A DNA stretch of 64,000 bases, from assembly GCF_963259705.1 (NCBI RefSeq), contig NC_081848.1, positions 56,664,895 to 56,728,894 of the forward strand, written 5' to 3'. Numbering within the stretch: the first letter of the stretch is position 1; every line of letters begins with the position of its first letter. Below, piece by piece: positions 1-28,830 of the stretch. Made by a program: the position numbers and the translations under genes. The DNA comes from Myotis daubentonii. Lineage: Eukaryota > Chordata > Mammalia > Chiroptera > Vespertilionidae. Below the pieces are notes generated by a model, which worked only from the letters and a program-made list of their open reading frames with translations, was not told the origin of the DNA and did no database searches.

Positions 1-17935
<17,935 letters not shown>

Positions 17936-18110
17936 AGTAAGGAGGGGCTAATGTCCTTTTAAATATATGGAGGCCTTCGCCAGCCTTGGCCTGCAGAGGG
18001 AAGGGCGGGAGGGAGGCTGAGGGGAGACATGAGTAACACAACTGCTATCAGAGGCTGAAAATAGCCTGTGACCAAAGCCCTGCGTTTTGTTCCCCCCACA
18101 CCAGCTGTGG
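17936..18110 (-). promoter_or_regulatory. CSRP3: Candidate CSRP3 muscle promoter (TATA box, E-boxes, MEF2-like site)
   Basis: Read on the minus strand: a CAGCTG E-box (18107-18102), a MEF2-like CTATTTTCAG (18064-18055, one base off consensus), a second E-box CAGTTG (18044-18039), a GC/CT-rich stretch, then a TATA-like TATATTTAAAAG (17967-17956) about 30 bp before the proposed start. E-boxes plus a MEF2 site with a TATA box is the usual arrangement of striated-muscle promoters, and fits a muscle-restricted gene. Functional use is inference. Confidence 0.55.
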
Positions 18111-19285
18111 GGCCCTTGGAGAACAATATTGCTTCTGTTTTCATTGCCAATCGCCTATGGCACCTAAGGGATCAATTTGTGGAGTGTAAATTTCTGATCA
18201 ATTGGTTGGACCAGGAACAAACGCAAAGAAGGAATTTATGTCCAAAATCATTTTTCCAGGCTCCTACTCCTCTGACCTTTCTGGAAATCAATGTGAGGTA
18301 CCTGCAAATGAATCATGAGCCATATCTGGGAGCCCTCTTGAACTCCAAGGCACAGGTCAGTACACTCGTGAAGAGAACTCAGAGCTAAAAATAAGAGTGA
18401 TGGGTGTCTGAAACAATCCTTAGACACACTCTTCAAAGAAGCTTGGGGGGAAAGCTCAGTAATCATGAGGGTCCTGTTGCTCCATGGCCCACTATTCTAG
18501 GAAAAAAAGTTCTCTCTCAAAAGTTTTGAGTTACTTTGCACACCATCTTTTCTACTTAAGAATTTAACCCGACAGGCATCATATTTATGACCAGTTTTTA
18601 TAAGTCTCTGTAAATCCACATTTTCATTGGAGGTTTAATTTCTTTTTGCCTGGTATGCACATATTTTGGATCAAGCATCAAGGACTCACATGAATTGTTG
18701 AATTTGATAGTTGACAAGAAATTCAGAGATTTAGTAAACTAATTCTTCACGTTATGGCTGAGGTAACCTACTTCCTCAAGGCCAGACAATAAGCCATTGG
18801 CAGGTTCCAGATTACAGTTCAGGTCATTTGTCTCTCAGGTGAAGGCACTTTCCACTAGTGTTGACCGGAATGTTGAGATTAGATGTAGGTAGTTCCTAGT
18901 CAAAAGGTATATACGTAAAATTCGTATTAGTTCTGATCAGCCATATTAGCCCTTTAGTTATAGGCCCACAAAAAAAAATTGGTTGAGTTATAGACTATTT
19001 CACTGTAAAAAGGTTGTGTTAATTTCACAAATATGAACATAGTACAACCTATGAAATATCCTTGGTCTATGTTTTCATGCAAAAGTCTTCATCTTAGAAA
19101 TGGGGAAATGATGAGTAGTCTAGAATGTTAAAGTTATAAGGGACTTTAGAAATCTCCTAGAATAGCAGCTTTCAAATTTCAAGTGGTTTTTTAGAATGAT
19201 AATACTTTTTTCCCCCATGTTAAATGGAACTTCAATATATAAAGCTGATAAAAGAGGAACTTACCTGCCAAAAATAGGTGGTCTA
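18111..19285. other. Intergenic, upstream of CSRP3
   Basis: Unique-looking sequence upstream of the proposed CSRP3 promoter, with a MIR-age fragment near 18700-18860. No gene recognised. The first few hundred bases could hold further muscle regulatory sites. Confidence 0.45.
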
Positions 19286-19754
19286 TCCTATATAACAAAA
19301 GGGTAATATGCAAATTGACCCTAACAGCAGAACGACTGGAAATGACTGTTCACTATGACACACACTGACCACCAGGGGGCAGACACTCAATGCAGGAGCT
19401 GCCCCCTGGTGGTCAGTGCGCTCCCACATGGGGAGCTCTGCTCAGCCACAAGCCGGGCTGATGGCTGCCAGTACAGCGGTGGTGGTGGGAGCCTCTCCCG
19501 CCTCCTCAGCAGTGCTAAGGATGTCCGACTGCAGCTTAGGCCTGCTCCTTGCTGGCAAGTGGACATTCCCCCAAGGGCTCCTGGGCTGCCAGAGGGATGT
19601 CTAACTTCCAGCTTAGGCCTGATCTCCTGGGGAGCGGGCCTAAGCCAGCAGGTGGACATCCCCCGAGGGGTCCCAGACTGTGAGAGGGCACAGGCCGGGC
19701 TGAGGGATCCCCCCCCCCCCCGAGTGCACACATTTTTGTGCACTGGGCCTCTAG
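19286..19754 (+). mobile_element. HeliBat-type Helitron
   Basis: 5' end TCCTATATAACAAAAGGGTA, CACCAGGGGGC core, 3' hairpin GTGCACACATTTTTGTGCAC and GGGCCTCTAG|T. Its 3' end faces the 3' end of the next Helitron 27 bp away. Confidence 0.92.
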
Positions 19755-19781
19755 TTTATTATACATAATTTTAATAATAAA

Positions 19782-20083
19782 CTAGAGGCCTGGTGCACAA
19801 AATTTGTGCATGGGTAGGGTCCCTAGGCCTGGCCAGCGATCAGGGTCGATGGGGACCTTCCGGCTGCCGGCCAGGACCTTCCTCCCCCTGGCTGACCTTC
19901 CTCCCTCCAGCTGCCGGCTGCTGGCCAGGGCCTTCCTTCCTTGGCTGCTGGCTGTCGGCCGGGGCCTTCCTTCATTCCGTGCCGCCCCCTGGTGGTCAGC
20001 GCACATCATAGTGAGCAGTCGAACTCCCAGTCCATAGAACTCCCGAGGGGACAATTTGCATATTAGCCTTTTATTATATAGGA
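19782..20083 (-). mobile_element. HeliBat-type Helitron, opposite orientation
   Basis: Begins CTAGAGGCCTGGTGCACAAA (reverse 3' end with hairpin) and ends TTTTATTATATAGGA (reverse 5' end). Tail-to-tail with the previous copy. Confidence 0.92.
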
Positions 20084-20799
20084 TTATTTCTGGAGCCAGG
20101 AAATTTGGGTTTGACTATAATGTCTCTGGCTCTTTTTTAAAAAAGCATTTCTAATTATATAGCACAGGAGAACATTTTCATTATGAAAGACTAAACAATA
20201 AGGATGTGTTTAGGGTAAAATGTGAAAATTTCCACCCATAATCCTACTTGCCTTCCTAGAGTTAATAACTGATAATATTTTGGGTTTTACTAACGAGTCA
20301 TCTTTTAAAAGGGGATCTTAACTCATTCACATTTATAGCGATTTTGGATACATAAGGAATGATTCCTTTCATCTTATTTTGTTCTATTTTTATAATGTTT
20401 CCTTTTTCTTTTCTGGCCTTTTAATAATGGTTGTAATTGTGCCATATTTTTCTCTAATGAATTAGAAATTATTCTCTTCCTCTAATTTAAAAACTAATGT
20501 TATAATAAATATTTTTATTGGCAGCTAGATTTAATTGGTAGTTATATTCTGTTTCTTCCATGAGATGAGAAACTTTTAAGAACCTTAACACATTCTTACC
20601 ATCATCACGTTGCCCTCTTCCTTCATGTTGACCTTGGAAATACACACCTGCCCACCACCTTCCATGTGCAGATCATCTGAGATTTTAGTTCCAGGTTGTA
20701 ATTCATTTTGTTCATTATGCATCAGTGGTTATTTGAACCTAATTATACATTTTACTGCTTTCTTTATCTTACATTTTAAATTCTGAGAGGGTGAGAGAG
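20084..20799. other. A/T-rich intergenic sequence
   Basis: No gene seen; the composition and L1-like words suggest a decayed L1, but I cannot assign it. Confidence 0.4.
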
Positions 20800-20880
20800 A
20801 ATCCATTCTTTTATTATTAAATTTATTGGGGCAACATTGGTATGCATTCTTGATAAATCCATTGATAGAGTCTCTGTAAA
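20800..20880 (-). repeat. L1 3' tail fragment, antisense
   Basis: TTATTAAATTTATTGGGGCAACATTGGTATG resembles the reverse complement of a laurasiatherian L1 3' end (ATAAATTTAAT polyadenylation region). Confidence 0.55.
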
Positions 20881-20919
20881 TGAACTAAATTCGCACATAA
20901 TTGAAAAGGGTCTTTCTAT

Positions 20920-21295
20920 TAGTTTACTAGAACTGCTGTAACAAACACCCTACACTAGGTGGCTTAAACATAAAAAATTAATTTTCTTACAATTCAGGAG
21001 GCTGGAAGTCCAAGATCAAGGTATCAACAGGGTTGGTTTCTTCTGAGGCTTGTCTCCTTGGCTTGTAGATGATCATATTCTCCACATGTTTTCGTAAGTT
21101 CTTCCCTCGTGTGTGTCTATGTCCTAATTACCTCTTCTTATAAGGACACCAGTTACATTGGATTGTGACCCACTCATATGACTTCATTTTATTTTTAAAG
21201 GAAATGTCTTCAAATGCAATCACATTCTGAGGTACTGGGGGTAGGACTTCAACATAAGAATGTGGGAGAAACACAATTCAGCCCATAACAGCCTT
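20920..21295 (-). repeat. MaLR/ERVL-type LTR fossil, antisense
   Basis: The ordered words ACTAGAACTGCTGTAACAAA, GGAGGCTGGAAGTCCAAGAT, CTTATAAGGACACCAGTTAC, ATTCTGAGGTACTGGGGGTA and CAATTCAGCCCATAACA reproduce, reversed, an abundant ancient mammalian LTR related to MLT1. No internal retroviral genes are present. Confidence 0.7.
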
Positions 21296-21329
21296 AATTT
21301 TGCCTTACATGTGGATGCTAGTTCGACAG

Positions 21330-21545
21330 TCTCTAGAGTTGTTCTGTTCAGTACAACAGCCAGTAGTCACATGTGGCTATTTACATTGAAATTATCTAAA
21401 ACTTAAAAAAAATAAAAATTCAGTTCCCAGTCACAGTCGCCATATTCCAAATGCCCACACATGGCTAGTGCCTACAAATTGAACGGCCTAGACAGAGCAT
21501 GTTTCCATTACTGCAGACATTCTCTTGAACAGTACTGCTAAGCGT
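21330..21545. repeat. hAT-Charlie type fossil (MER5/MER58-like)
   Basis: TTGTTCTGTTCAGTACAACA, CAGTAGTCACATGTGGCTAT, ACACATGGCTAGTGCCTACA and TTGAACAGTACTGCT form the typical inverted-repeat ends with internal CACATGTGGCTA words. Confidence 0.65.
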
Positions 21546-21854
21546 CTTCATCTGACAAATGAAGCAAATCCCTTTGGACTCTATGAAGAGCAGATAATAG
21601 TAGGCATGTGATAGATACATAGCAGCGTGCTCAATCAATATTAGCTGAATGTTGACTCAGCAGTAAGTGAATTATAAGATTAAGATTAGAACCCACTCTT
21701 CTCTGTCCCATTGTTCCCCCAGAACAACCATTAATGAGTAAGCCATTGAGAAATGTAGGACATGAAGAAGATTGGGCAAGAGAGTGATGTGGAACAATGA
21801 GTACAATCTTAAAAACATGCCTTAAAACATGACTTTTATACCCCAAGTCAGAAT

Positions 21855-22030
21855 AAACATTATTCTACTTAATCCTCATGAAACTTTGTAAGGAAGGTAT
21901 TATGCCCATTGTCTGAAGGAGAAATGAAATAAGTGCAGCCCTGGAAGGCTAAGTAACTTCTCTGAGGCCACACAGTGAGTCAACAGTAAGCCAGTGGCAA
22001 TGTCAGGCCTCGAATCCACTACTTTCGCTT
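21855..22030 (-). repeat. MIR SINE, antisense
   Basis: CTTAATCCTCATGAAACTTT, TATGCCCATTGTCTGAAGGA and GGCCACACAGTGAGTCAACA. Confidence 0.75.
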
Positions 22031-22132
22031 CATTCCCCTAAAATCACTAAAAACTGGTAAGTCATTTGGAAACACAGATCACTAAGGAGACAGAGAAATT
22101 TAAACTCAGATCGAACCCCTTTGACGAGTGAA

Positions 22133-22407
22133 CCACAATGGTGGTTCCCCAAATTGTTTGATCATGGTCCCCTCAGTAAACATGTTTGAACAATACACAC
22201 ACATACATGCATATGTACATATGTGTACATAAATATTTATAAATTATAAAAATTACTGTAATATATACATAATGAAATGTACTCAAAAGGATATACTAAA
22301 AATATAGAAATAATTATAATTAAAGTTTCAATTTATTTTCTCATACTCCAGTATTGTTTCACGTGCTCCCTCAGGTGCTGGCCCCCTTAAACTTTGGAAA
22401 CCACTGC
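22133..22407. repeat. Ancient DNA-transposon fossil
   Basis: GTGGTTCCCCAAATTGTTTG at one end and CTTTGGAAACCACTGC at the other are imperfect inverted repeats around an A/T-rich interior. A hAT-type element is likely. Confidence 0.5.
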
Positions 22408-23719
22408 TGTACACCATGCCATACAAAGAAGGAACAGGCTGTTGATCACAGAGGCCTGGGAATCTCAGCTTCTATCTGCTCGCCCAGCCACTCTGAAAGG
22501 AAACATGATTGGACCTTAATGTCTTCAATATCAGCCACGTTCTTAGCGTTACTAGGGCTCCTCAGTATTTCTGTGCACCATGAGCATGACATGTGTCTCT
22601 GGTTCTTATTGCAAAGACAGAATTAATTTAAAACTATCATTCAAAGGTTGCTCCTGGCCACATGTCCATCCATGAAAGGCAGAGAAGTGGGTAAAGTCAC
22701 ACTTAAATGTATTAAGATGCTTTCCCCCCAAGAGATAAAAATAAATATTGCCATCTTCACTAAAATGAAGTGAGACTTGATGAAACAAATAGCTGAATTT
22801 ACATGCATCATCCAGATTTTTAAAATTTTTCTTGTTTTTTATGGCCATTCATCACTTGCTGATTATAGTGATAACGTGTTCTTTACATAATGCTTTCAGC
22901 TTAAAAGCATGACCATGTGTTTCCTCTCTCAGGTGTGATCTCTTACCTCTCTCCCTCTATGTCTGTTTCTGTTTTTCTCTCAAGCAGGGGAGGATGTAGG
23001 GGTTATTATTCCCTTTTTATAGACAGAGAACCTGACTTGAGAGTGCAGGTTACACAGCTAATTAATGGTAAAGTCAGGGGTTGAACCAGGTTCTCTGCTC
23101 CAGAGGCAGTGCTCTGAGGGCAATTCCAACACATCTGGTTGGCGTCAGGAGAGAGGACAGTGTAGATCCCAGAACCACTGTAGGTCTGAGCACCTCCATA
23201 GCCAAAGTTCATCTTGCACTGAGAGATCAGCAGAGCTTTACATCGGTGGTCCCATGGGTTCAGTAGAAGCTGTTCCTACATTTGTTATTCAGCCAGTACA
23301 AAGCCTCTACTCTAGGAGAAGCCCAAAGCAGTTCAAGCCCCCTGACCCGTGCAAGGCCAGCAAATTGGCAAATGCAATGAACTCACAGAGATTCAGAGTG
23401 GATCAATGAAATTGTTTTCTTAGAAGATATTTCCATGGGTTGAGTAGATTCCATGACAGTCCACCTGTGTCAGCAACAGATACTTCAACAGTTCTTTGAA
23501 TCCAGTCCTCTTTAGCCCTGCTCCTTCTATTGCTCTGGTTTGAATATCTGCCTAGACGTTTTCTGAAGCCTCCCATGCAGTTTTTCCCACCTCTCTCCAT
23601 GTCTCACGCTGCTACCAGAACCCTCTTTCCAAACACAGGTCTGATGATGGCATCCTTCAGCTTGAAGAGCACTATTGACACCCCATTACTATCAGATCAG
23701 ATTAAAAATCTTTGATATA
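22408..23719. other. Intergenic, mostly unassigned
   Basis: Contains a MIR-like stretch around 23010-23130. No gene recognised. Confidence 0.4.
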
Positions 23720-23939
23720 GGCCAGGCTGTCCTGGTTCAGTTGCTTGGATCATCATCCTATATACCAAAAGGTTGAAGGAGCAACCAACTGATCAATGTT
23801 TTTCTCTTCATATCTATGTTTCTCTCTCTTTCTCTCCTCTCCTCTCCTCCTCTTCTCTTCTCTTCTCTTCTCTTCTCTTCTCTTCTCTTCTCTTCTCTTC
23901 TCTTCTCTTCTCTTCTCTTCTCTTCTCTTCTCTTCTCTT

Positions 23940-24010
<71 letters not shown>

Positions 24011-24050
24011 GATAAAAACATATCTTTGGATGAGGATTAAAAACAAAAAA
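23720..24050 (+). repeat. Ves SINE with expanded (TCTTC)n-(TC)n tract
   Basis: Decayed Ves head and CTGATCAATGTTTTTCTCTT body, then (TCTTC)n at about 23850-23945, (TC)n at about 23945-24004, and the tail AAATCGATAAAAACATATCT. The microsatellite expanded from the SINE's pyrimidine-rich 3' region. The open frames here are low-complexity artefacts. Confidence 0.85.
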
Positions 24051-24179
24051 CCTTTCACTTGGTGTTCAGTTTTCTTCATCTTGCCCCAAATTAACTTTCC
24101 AATGCTTTCTCCCACCACCCCACTTTCCCTTATCCTATCTTTCAGCCTCTCCAGTCTAATCACTGTTCTCTAAAAATAG

Positions 24180-24480
24180 CGAGTAGTTTCATGCCTCTCT
24201 GCTTTGCTCATGATCCATCCTCTGCCTGGAATGTCCTTTGCCTCCTGAACTAGCCCCCTCTGGTGGAATCTTCTTCATCCTCCCATGAGCAGCTCAGATG
24301 CTGCCTCTTCAGTGCAGACCTCCACCCCCACCCCCACCAGGTAGAATGTGCCACTCTCTGTGCCAGGCCCCCAAACACTCCCTTCACACTTCTCATCACA
24401 AGGAACTGTGGCTGGTTCACATGTTATTTTGGCTCATGAGATGGTGAACGCTTAGGGAACAGAGAGCACCTGGATTATCT
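24180..24480 (+). repeat. LINE-2 3' region
   Basis: CCTCTGCCTGGAATGTCCTT, CAGCTCAGATGCTGCCTCTT and later CTCATCACAAGGAACTGTGG follow the order of L2 3' ends. Confidence 0.65.
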
Positions 24481-26421
24481 TTGTTCTTGGAGTTGGCACC
24501 TGGTTAGGCAAGCTGAAAATTTTGGGTTAAATTTATTCATATTACTGAGAGGTCTTGATATATTAAATTCCTATGAGATCTGAGTTAATCAGTAAAAGAG
24601 AAAGCACAGACTTAGCAAGAAGAAATTATTTAAGCATATAGTCACTCTACCTAAACGGTTAAAGAATTGGATACATTTTTAGAACAGTTGGAAGACTTTT
24701 ATTGGCTCTCCCAAAAAGTCTGTGCTGTGGCTAAAGCGGAAAGAGTTGGAATGGGTTGGAATGGACAGATATGGGTTTCTAGTCTTAGCTCTGTTATTAG
24801 CTTAGCTGTGTGCCTTTGACAAGTTGGCTCCCCTTTCTGATTCATTATTTACAAACGTTCATGCTGGGTAAAATGACTTTTAAGTTGTCTTCTAATTCTA
24901 AAATTTGATGATTCTTCTTTTCTAGTTAGAAAATCTAAGTCTTTATTTTTCTTTGAGTGTGAAGACCCCTTAGTAATAAGAGCAGACATTCTATCTTGTC
25001 ATAAAAACACCTTTGTCCTACCATGGCCCCACTATATAAAATCTGAGTATTAGAAAAAGTACAAAATATTTTATGAAGTGAGAGTTCATTAGAGAGGGAA
25101 ACAAACAAACAAACAAAAGAGCTGACAAAAAGCTTCTTACTATCAAAACATCAGGGCTCTGTCCCTTTAAAATTGAAAGGCTATACATTAGGCAAGGCGA
25201 TAACCTCAGAAATAATAGTTGCCCTGTTGGGTTCATAAAGATAAGAGAATAAAGTGGAAAGGTCATACATGAAAACAGTTTGGAGAGGAAGGAGAGGTGC
25301 TTGGATGTTGAGTTTTAAGCTCAGGATTTTAGGGAAGGCATTCTTACAATATGCCACAGGTACAGAGAAAATTGGGAACGGAATCCTCAAGACGGTGAGT
25401 GGACCGGTGTCCCTGTGTTGCTTGCTCTTGCTGGGTGCTGTGGCAGTTTCCTTTTGCATAACAAGAAAGCACCTCCCCCCCTCCAATATTCTGAAATGCT
25501 GTTTTATCCATTGAAAAAAGCTTTATTTTTTAGAGCAATTTCAGGTTCACAGCAAAATTGAGTGGAAGGTACAGAGAGTTTCCATACACCCTCTACACCC
25601 TCTGCCCCCACATGCAGCAGCCTCCCCCAGTGTCAGTTTCCTGTACCAGAGTGGCACATTCAATCAATGGGCCTCCACGGATACCTCACTATCATCTAAA
25701 TTCCAAAGTTTACATCAGGGCTCGCTCACTCTTGATGGCTTTTTTTATTGTTGACAGTATTACAGATGTCCCACATCCCCCCCCCCCACCCCTTGCTCAT
25801 CTCTACCCAGCCCCTCCTTCTACCCCCTGGGCCCAGCCTTCATCACACTGTTGTCTGTGTCCATGGGCTATGCATATAGTCTATGAATCTTGATAAATGT
25901 ATAATGATATATATCGACAGTGATAGTATCATACAGAATAGTTTCAATGCCCTAAAAATCCTCTGTGCTCTATCTATTCACCCTTCCTTCCCTCCTAACC
26001 TCTGAAAAATTGATCTTTTTATTGTACCCATAGTTTTGCCTTTTCCAGAATGTCATATAGTTAGAATCATATAGTATGTAGCCTTTTCTGATTGGCTTCT
26101 TTCACTTAGTACTATGCATTTGAGGTTCTTTCATTTCTTTTCATAGCTTGATAGGTGATTTCATTTTACTGCTGAATAATATTCCATTGTCTGGATGTCC
26201 TGCAATTTAGTTAGTTATCTAAAACTAAGTGAACCATGAAGGAGATCTTGGTTGCTTCCAAGCTTTGGCAGTTATAAATAAAACTTCAATAAACATCCGT
26301 GTATAGGTTTTTGTGTGAACATACGTTTTTAACTCCTTTGGGTGGATACTAAGAGTGGAATTGCTGTATTGTTTGGTAGCAGCATGTTTAGTTTTGTAAA
26401 AAAAACACCAAACTGATTTTC

Positions 26422-28161
26422 TTTTTTTTTTTTTTAATAAATCTTTATTGTTCAGATTATTACAGTTGTTCCCTTTTTTCCCCCCATAGCTCCCCTCCAC
26501 CCAGTTCCCACCCCACCCTCTGCCCTTACCCCCCCCCCCCCCACTGTCCTCATCCATAGGTGTATGCTTTTTGTTGCCGGGTCAAAGGTCATACACATGG
26601 AAAATGTAGCTATTTCCATTCGCAATGTGTCACATTCATGACTTGTTCATGCTCTACTCAGAAAGGGTATGGAGACACGTAACAGCTTTTTAAAATAATG
26701 TGTCCTCTTATGTTTAAAATGAGGATTTCATTACCAAAAGTGAGGAGAAAGCAACACTACAGCTGCTCTCACCCCTCTCGCCCTTCGGGTGATAGTTGTG
26801 CTTGGGGCTGCGTGCTGGTTCCCGGACCATCGACGAAGCCGTCTGGGCAGCTTGTGCGGTTCCGCTGGCTTCCCAGGGGCCGTCACAGCCTCGCAGGGAC
26901 TGTCTCAGCCTCACAGGGACCATCTCAGCCTCACTGGGACCGTCTCAGCCTCACAGGGGGGCCGTCTCAGCCTCACAGGGACCGTCTCAGCCTCACAGCG
27001 AATGTCTCAGCCTCGCAGGGGGGCCGTCTCAGCCTCACAGGGACCGTCTCAGCCTCACAGGGAATGTCTCAGCCTCACAGGGGGGCCGTCTCAGCCTCAC
27101 AGGGACCGTCTCAGCCTCACAGGGGGGCCGTCTCAGCCTCACAGGGACCGTCTCAGCCTCACAGGGAATGTCTCAGCCTCACAGGGGGGCCGTCTCAGCC
27201 TCACAGGGACCGTCTCAGCCTCACAGGGAATGTCTCAGCCTCACAGGGGGGCCGTCTCAGCCTCACAGGGACCGTCTCAGCCTCACAGGGAATGTCTCAG
27301 CCTCACAGGGGGGCCGTCTCAGCCTCACAGGGACCGTCTCAGCCTCACTGGGACCGTCTCAGCCTCACAGGGGGGCCGTCTCAGCCTCACAGGGACCGTC
27401 TCAGCCTCACTGGGACCGTCTCAGCCTCACAGGGACCGTCTCAGCCTCACTTGGACCGTCTCAGCCTCACAGGGGCCATTTCAGCCTCACAGGGAATGTC
27501 TCAGCCTCGCAGGGGGGCCGTCTCAGCCTCACAGGGGCCGTCTCAGCCTCACAGGGACCGTCTCAGCCTCACTGGGACCGTCTCAGCCTCACAGGGGGGC
27601 CGTCTCAGCCTCACAGGGACCGTCTCAGCCTCACTGGGACCGTCTCAGCCTCACAGGGACCGTCTCAGCCTCACTTGGACCGTCTCAGCCTCACAGGGGC
27701 CATTTCAGCCTCACAGGGAATGTCTCAGCCTCACAGGGGGGCCGTCTCAGCCTCACAGGGACCATCTCAGCCTCACTGGGACCGTCTCAGCCTCACAGGG
27801 ACCGTCTCAGCCTCACTTGGACCGTCTCAGCCTCACAGGGGCCATTTCAGCCTCACAGGGAATGTCTCAGCCTCGCAGGGGGGCCGTCTCAGCCTCACAG
27901 GGGCCGTCTCAGCCTCACAGGGAATGTCTCAGCCTCGCAGGGGGGCCGTCTCAGCCTCGCAGGGGGGCCGTCTCAGCCTCACAGGGGGGCCGTCTCAGCC
28001 TTGCAGGGGCCGTCTCAGCCTCACTGGGAATGTCTCAGCCTCACTTGGACCGTCTCAGCATCACAGGGAACGTCTCAGCCTCACAGGGTCCATTTCAGCC
28101 TCACTTGGACCGTTTCAGCCTCACAGGGACCATCTCAGCCTCACTGGGACCTTTTCAGCCT
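26422..28161 (-). mobile_element. VNTR-L1 composite retroinsertion 1 (1740 bp)
   Basis: Bounded by perfect 15-bp direct repeats ACCAAACTGATTTTC (26407-26421 and 28162-28176). In sense (minus strand) it has a 20-22-bp VNTR (28161 to about 26869), about 300 bp of unassigned sequence (to about 26560), a G-rich tract, GAACAATAAAGATTTATT (AATAAA signal) and a poly(A) tail at 26422-26435. The tail resembles a bat L1 3' end (compare 38198-38371). The target duplication and poly(A) tail indicate L1-machinery retrotransposition. No credible protein is encoded. Its architecture parallels 31733-32620. Confidence 0.85.
26869..28161 (-). repeat. 20-22-bp minisatellite (VNTR) of composite 1
   Basis: Roughly sixty units of AGCCTCACAGGGACCGTCTC (plus strand), with 22-bp variants carrying GGGGGG. 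Variants GGGAATGTCTC, CTGGGACC, CTTGGACC and GGGGCCATTTC are arranged in higher-order blocks. The 20-bp period is not a multiple of three and the units lack stops, so all three plus frames stay open for 460-506 codons; these are not genes. Confidence 0.95.
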
Positions 28162-28390
28162 ACCAAACTGATTTTCAAAGTGGCTGTACCATTTTGTATT
28201 CCCACCAGCAATGAATGAGAATTCCTATTGCTCCACATTCCTGGTAGCAAAAGGTGTGTAGTGGTATCTCATTGTTTTACTTTTCAGTTCCCTAATGACA
28301 TATATATTGAACATCTTTTAATGTGATATTTGCTCTCTGTATATCTTCTTTGATGAGGTGCCTTTTCAGGACTTTTTCCCATTGAAAAAT

Positions 28391-28463
28391 GTTTTTACTA
28401 ATTTTAAAGAAAGAGGAAGAGAGAGAGAGGGAGAAAGGGAGAGAGGGAGAGAGAGGGAGGGGG

Positions 28464-28519
<56 letters not shown>

Positions 28520-28640
28520 TCGCTGACTCCTACATGCTCCCTACTGGGGATCAAACCTGCAACCCTGCCTGGGAATCGAACCAGTGACCTTTTGGTGCAC
28601 AGGATGACACCCAACCAACTTAGCCACAGCAGCCAGGGCT
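28391..28640 (-). repeat. Ves SINE, antisense, with (GA)n expansion
   Basis: TTTTTACTAATTTTAAAGAA, a GA-rich tract to about 28514, GGGATCAAACCTGCAACCC and GGGAATCGAACCAGTGACC (reverse box B region), then ACTTAGCCACAGCAGCCAGG. Inserted in the L1M fossil. Confidence 0.9.
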
Positions 28641-28830
28641 TGCCCATTTTTTAATTGAGTTGTTTATTTTCTTATTGTTGAGTTTAAGAATTCTTTGTAT
28701 ATTTTAGATAACAGTCCTTTATCAAATGCCTTTTACAAATAATTTCTCCCAAGCTGTGGTTTGCCTTCTCATTCTTTTGTCAGTGTCTTTTTGCAGAGCT
28801 GCTCTCATTTTTTATAGACCCATTCAAGCA

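Larger units (their letters stand above)
25511..28830 (-). repeat. Ancient L1M 3' UTR, antisense, interrupted by two insertions
   Basis: Starts AGAGCAATTTCAGGTTCACA (reverse L1M 3' end) and continues TGGATACTAAGAGTGGAATT, ACCATTTTGTATTCCCACCA and TCCTTTATCAAATGCC. The old element is split by a composite retroinsertion (26422-28161) and by a Ves SINE (28391-28640). Removing them restores continuous L1M sequence. Confidence 0.8.

Noticed and set aside
23753..24173. Ser/Leu and Arg/Glu repeat frames
   Set aside because: Translations of the (TCTTC)n-(TC)n tract in a Ves SINE.
27000..27340. CRISPR-like regular repeats
   Set aside because: Contiguous minisatellite units without unique spacers, in a mammalian genome.
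26698..28218. Open frames of 506, 460 and 472 codons
   Set aside because: All three come from one 20-22-bp tandem repeat without stop codons, in overlapping frames. They begin and end in retroelement sequence. Not genes.
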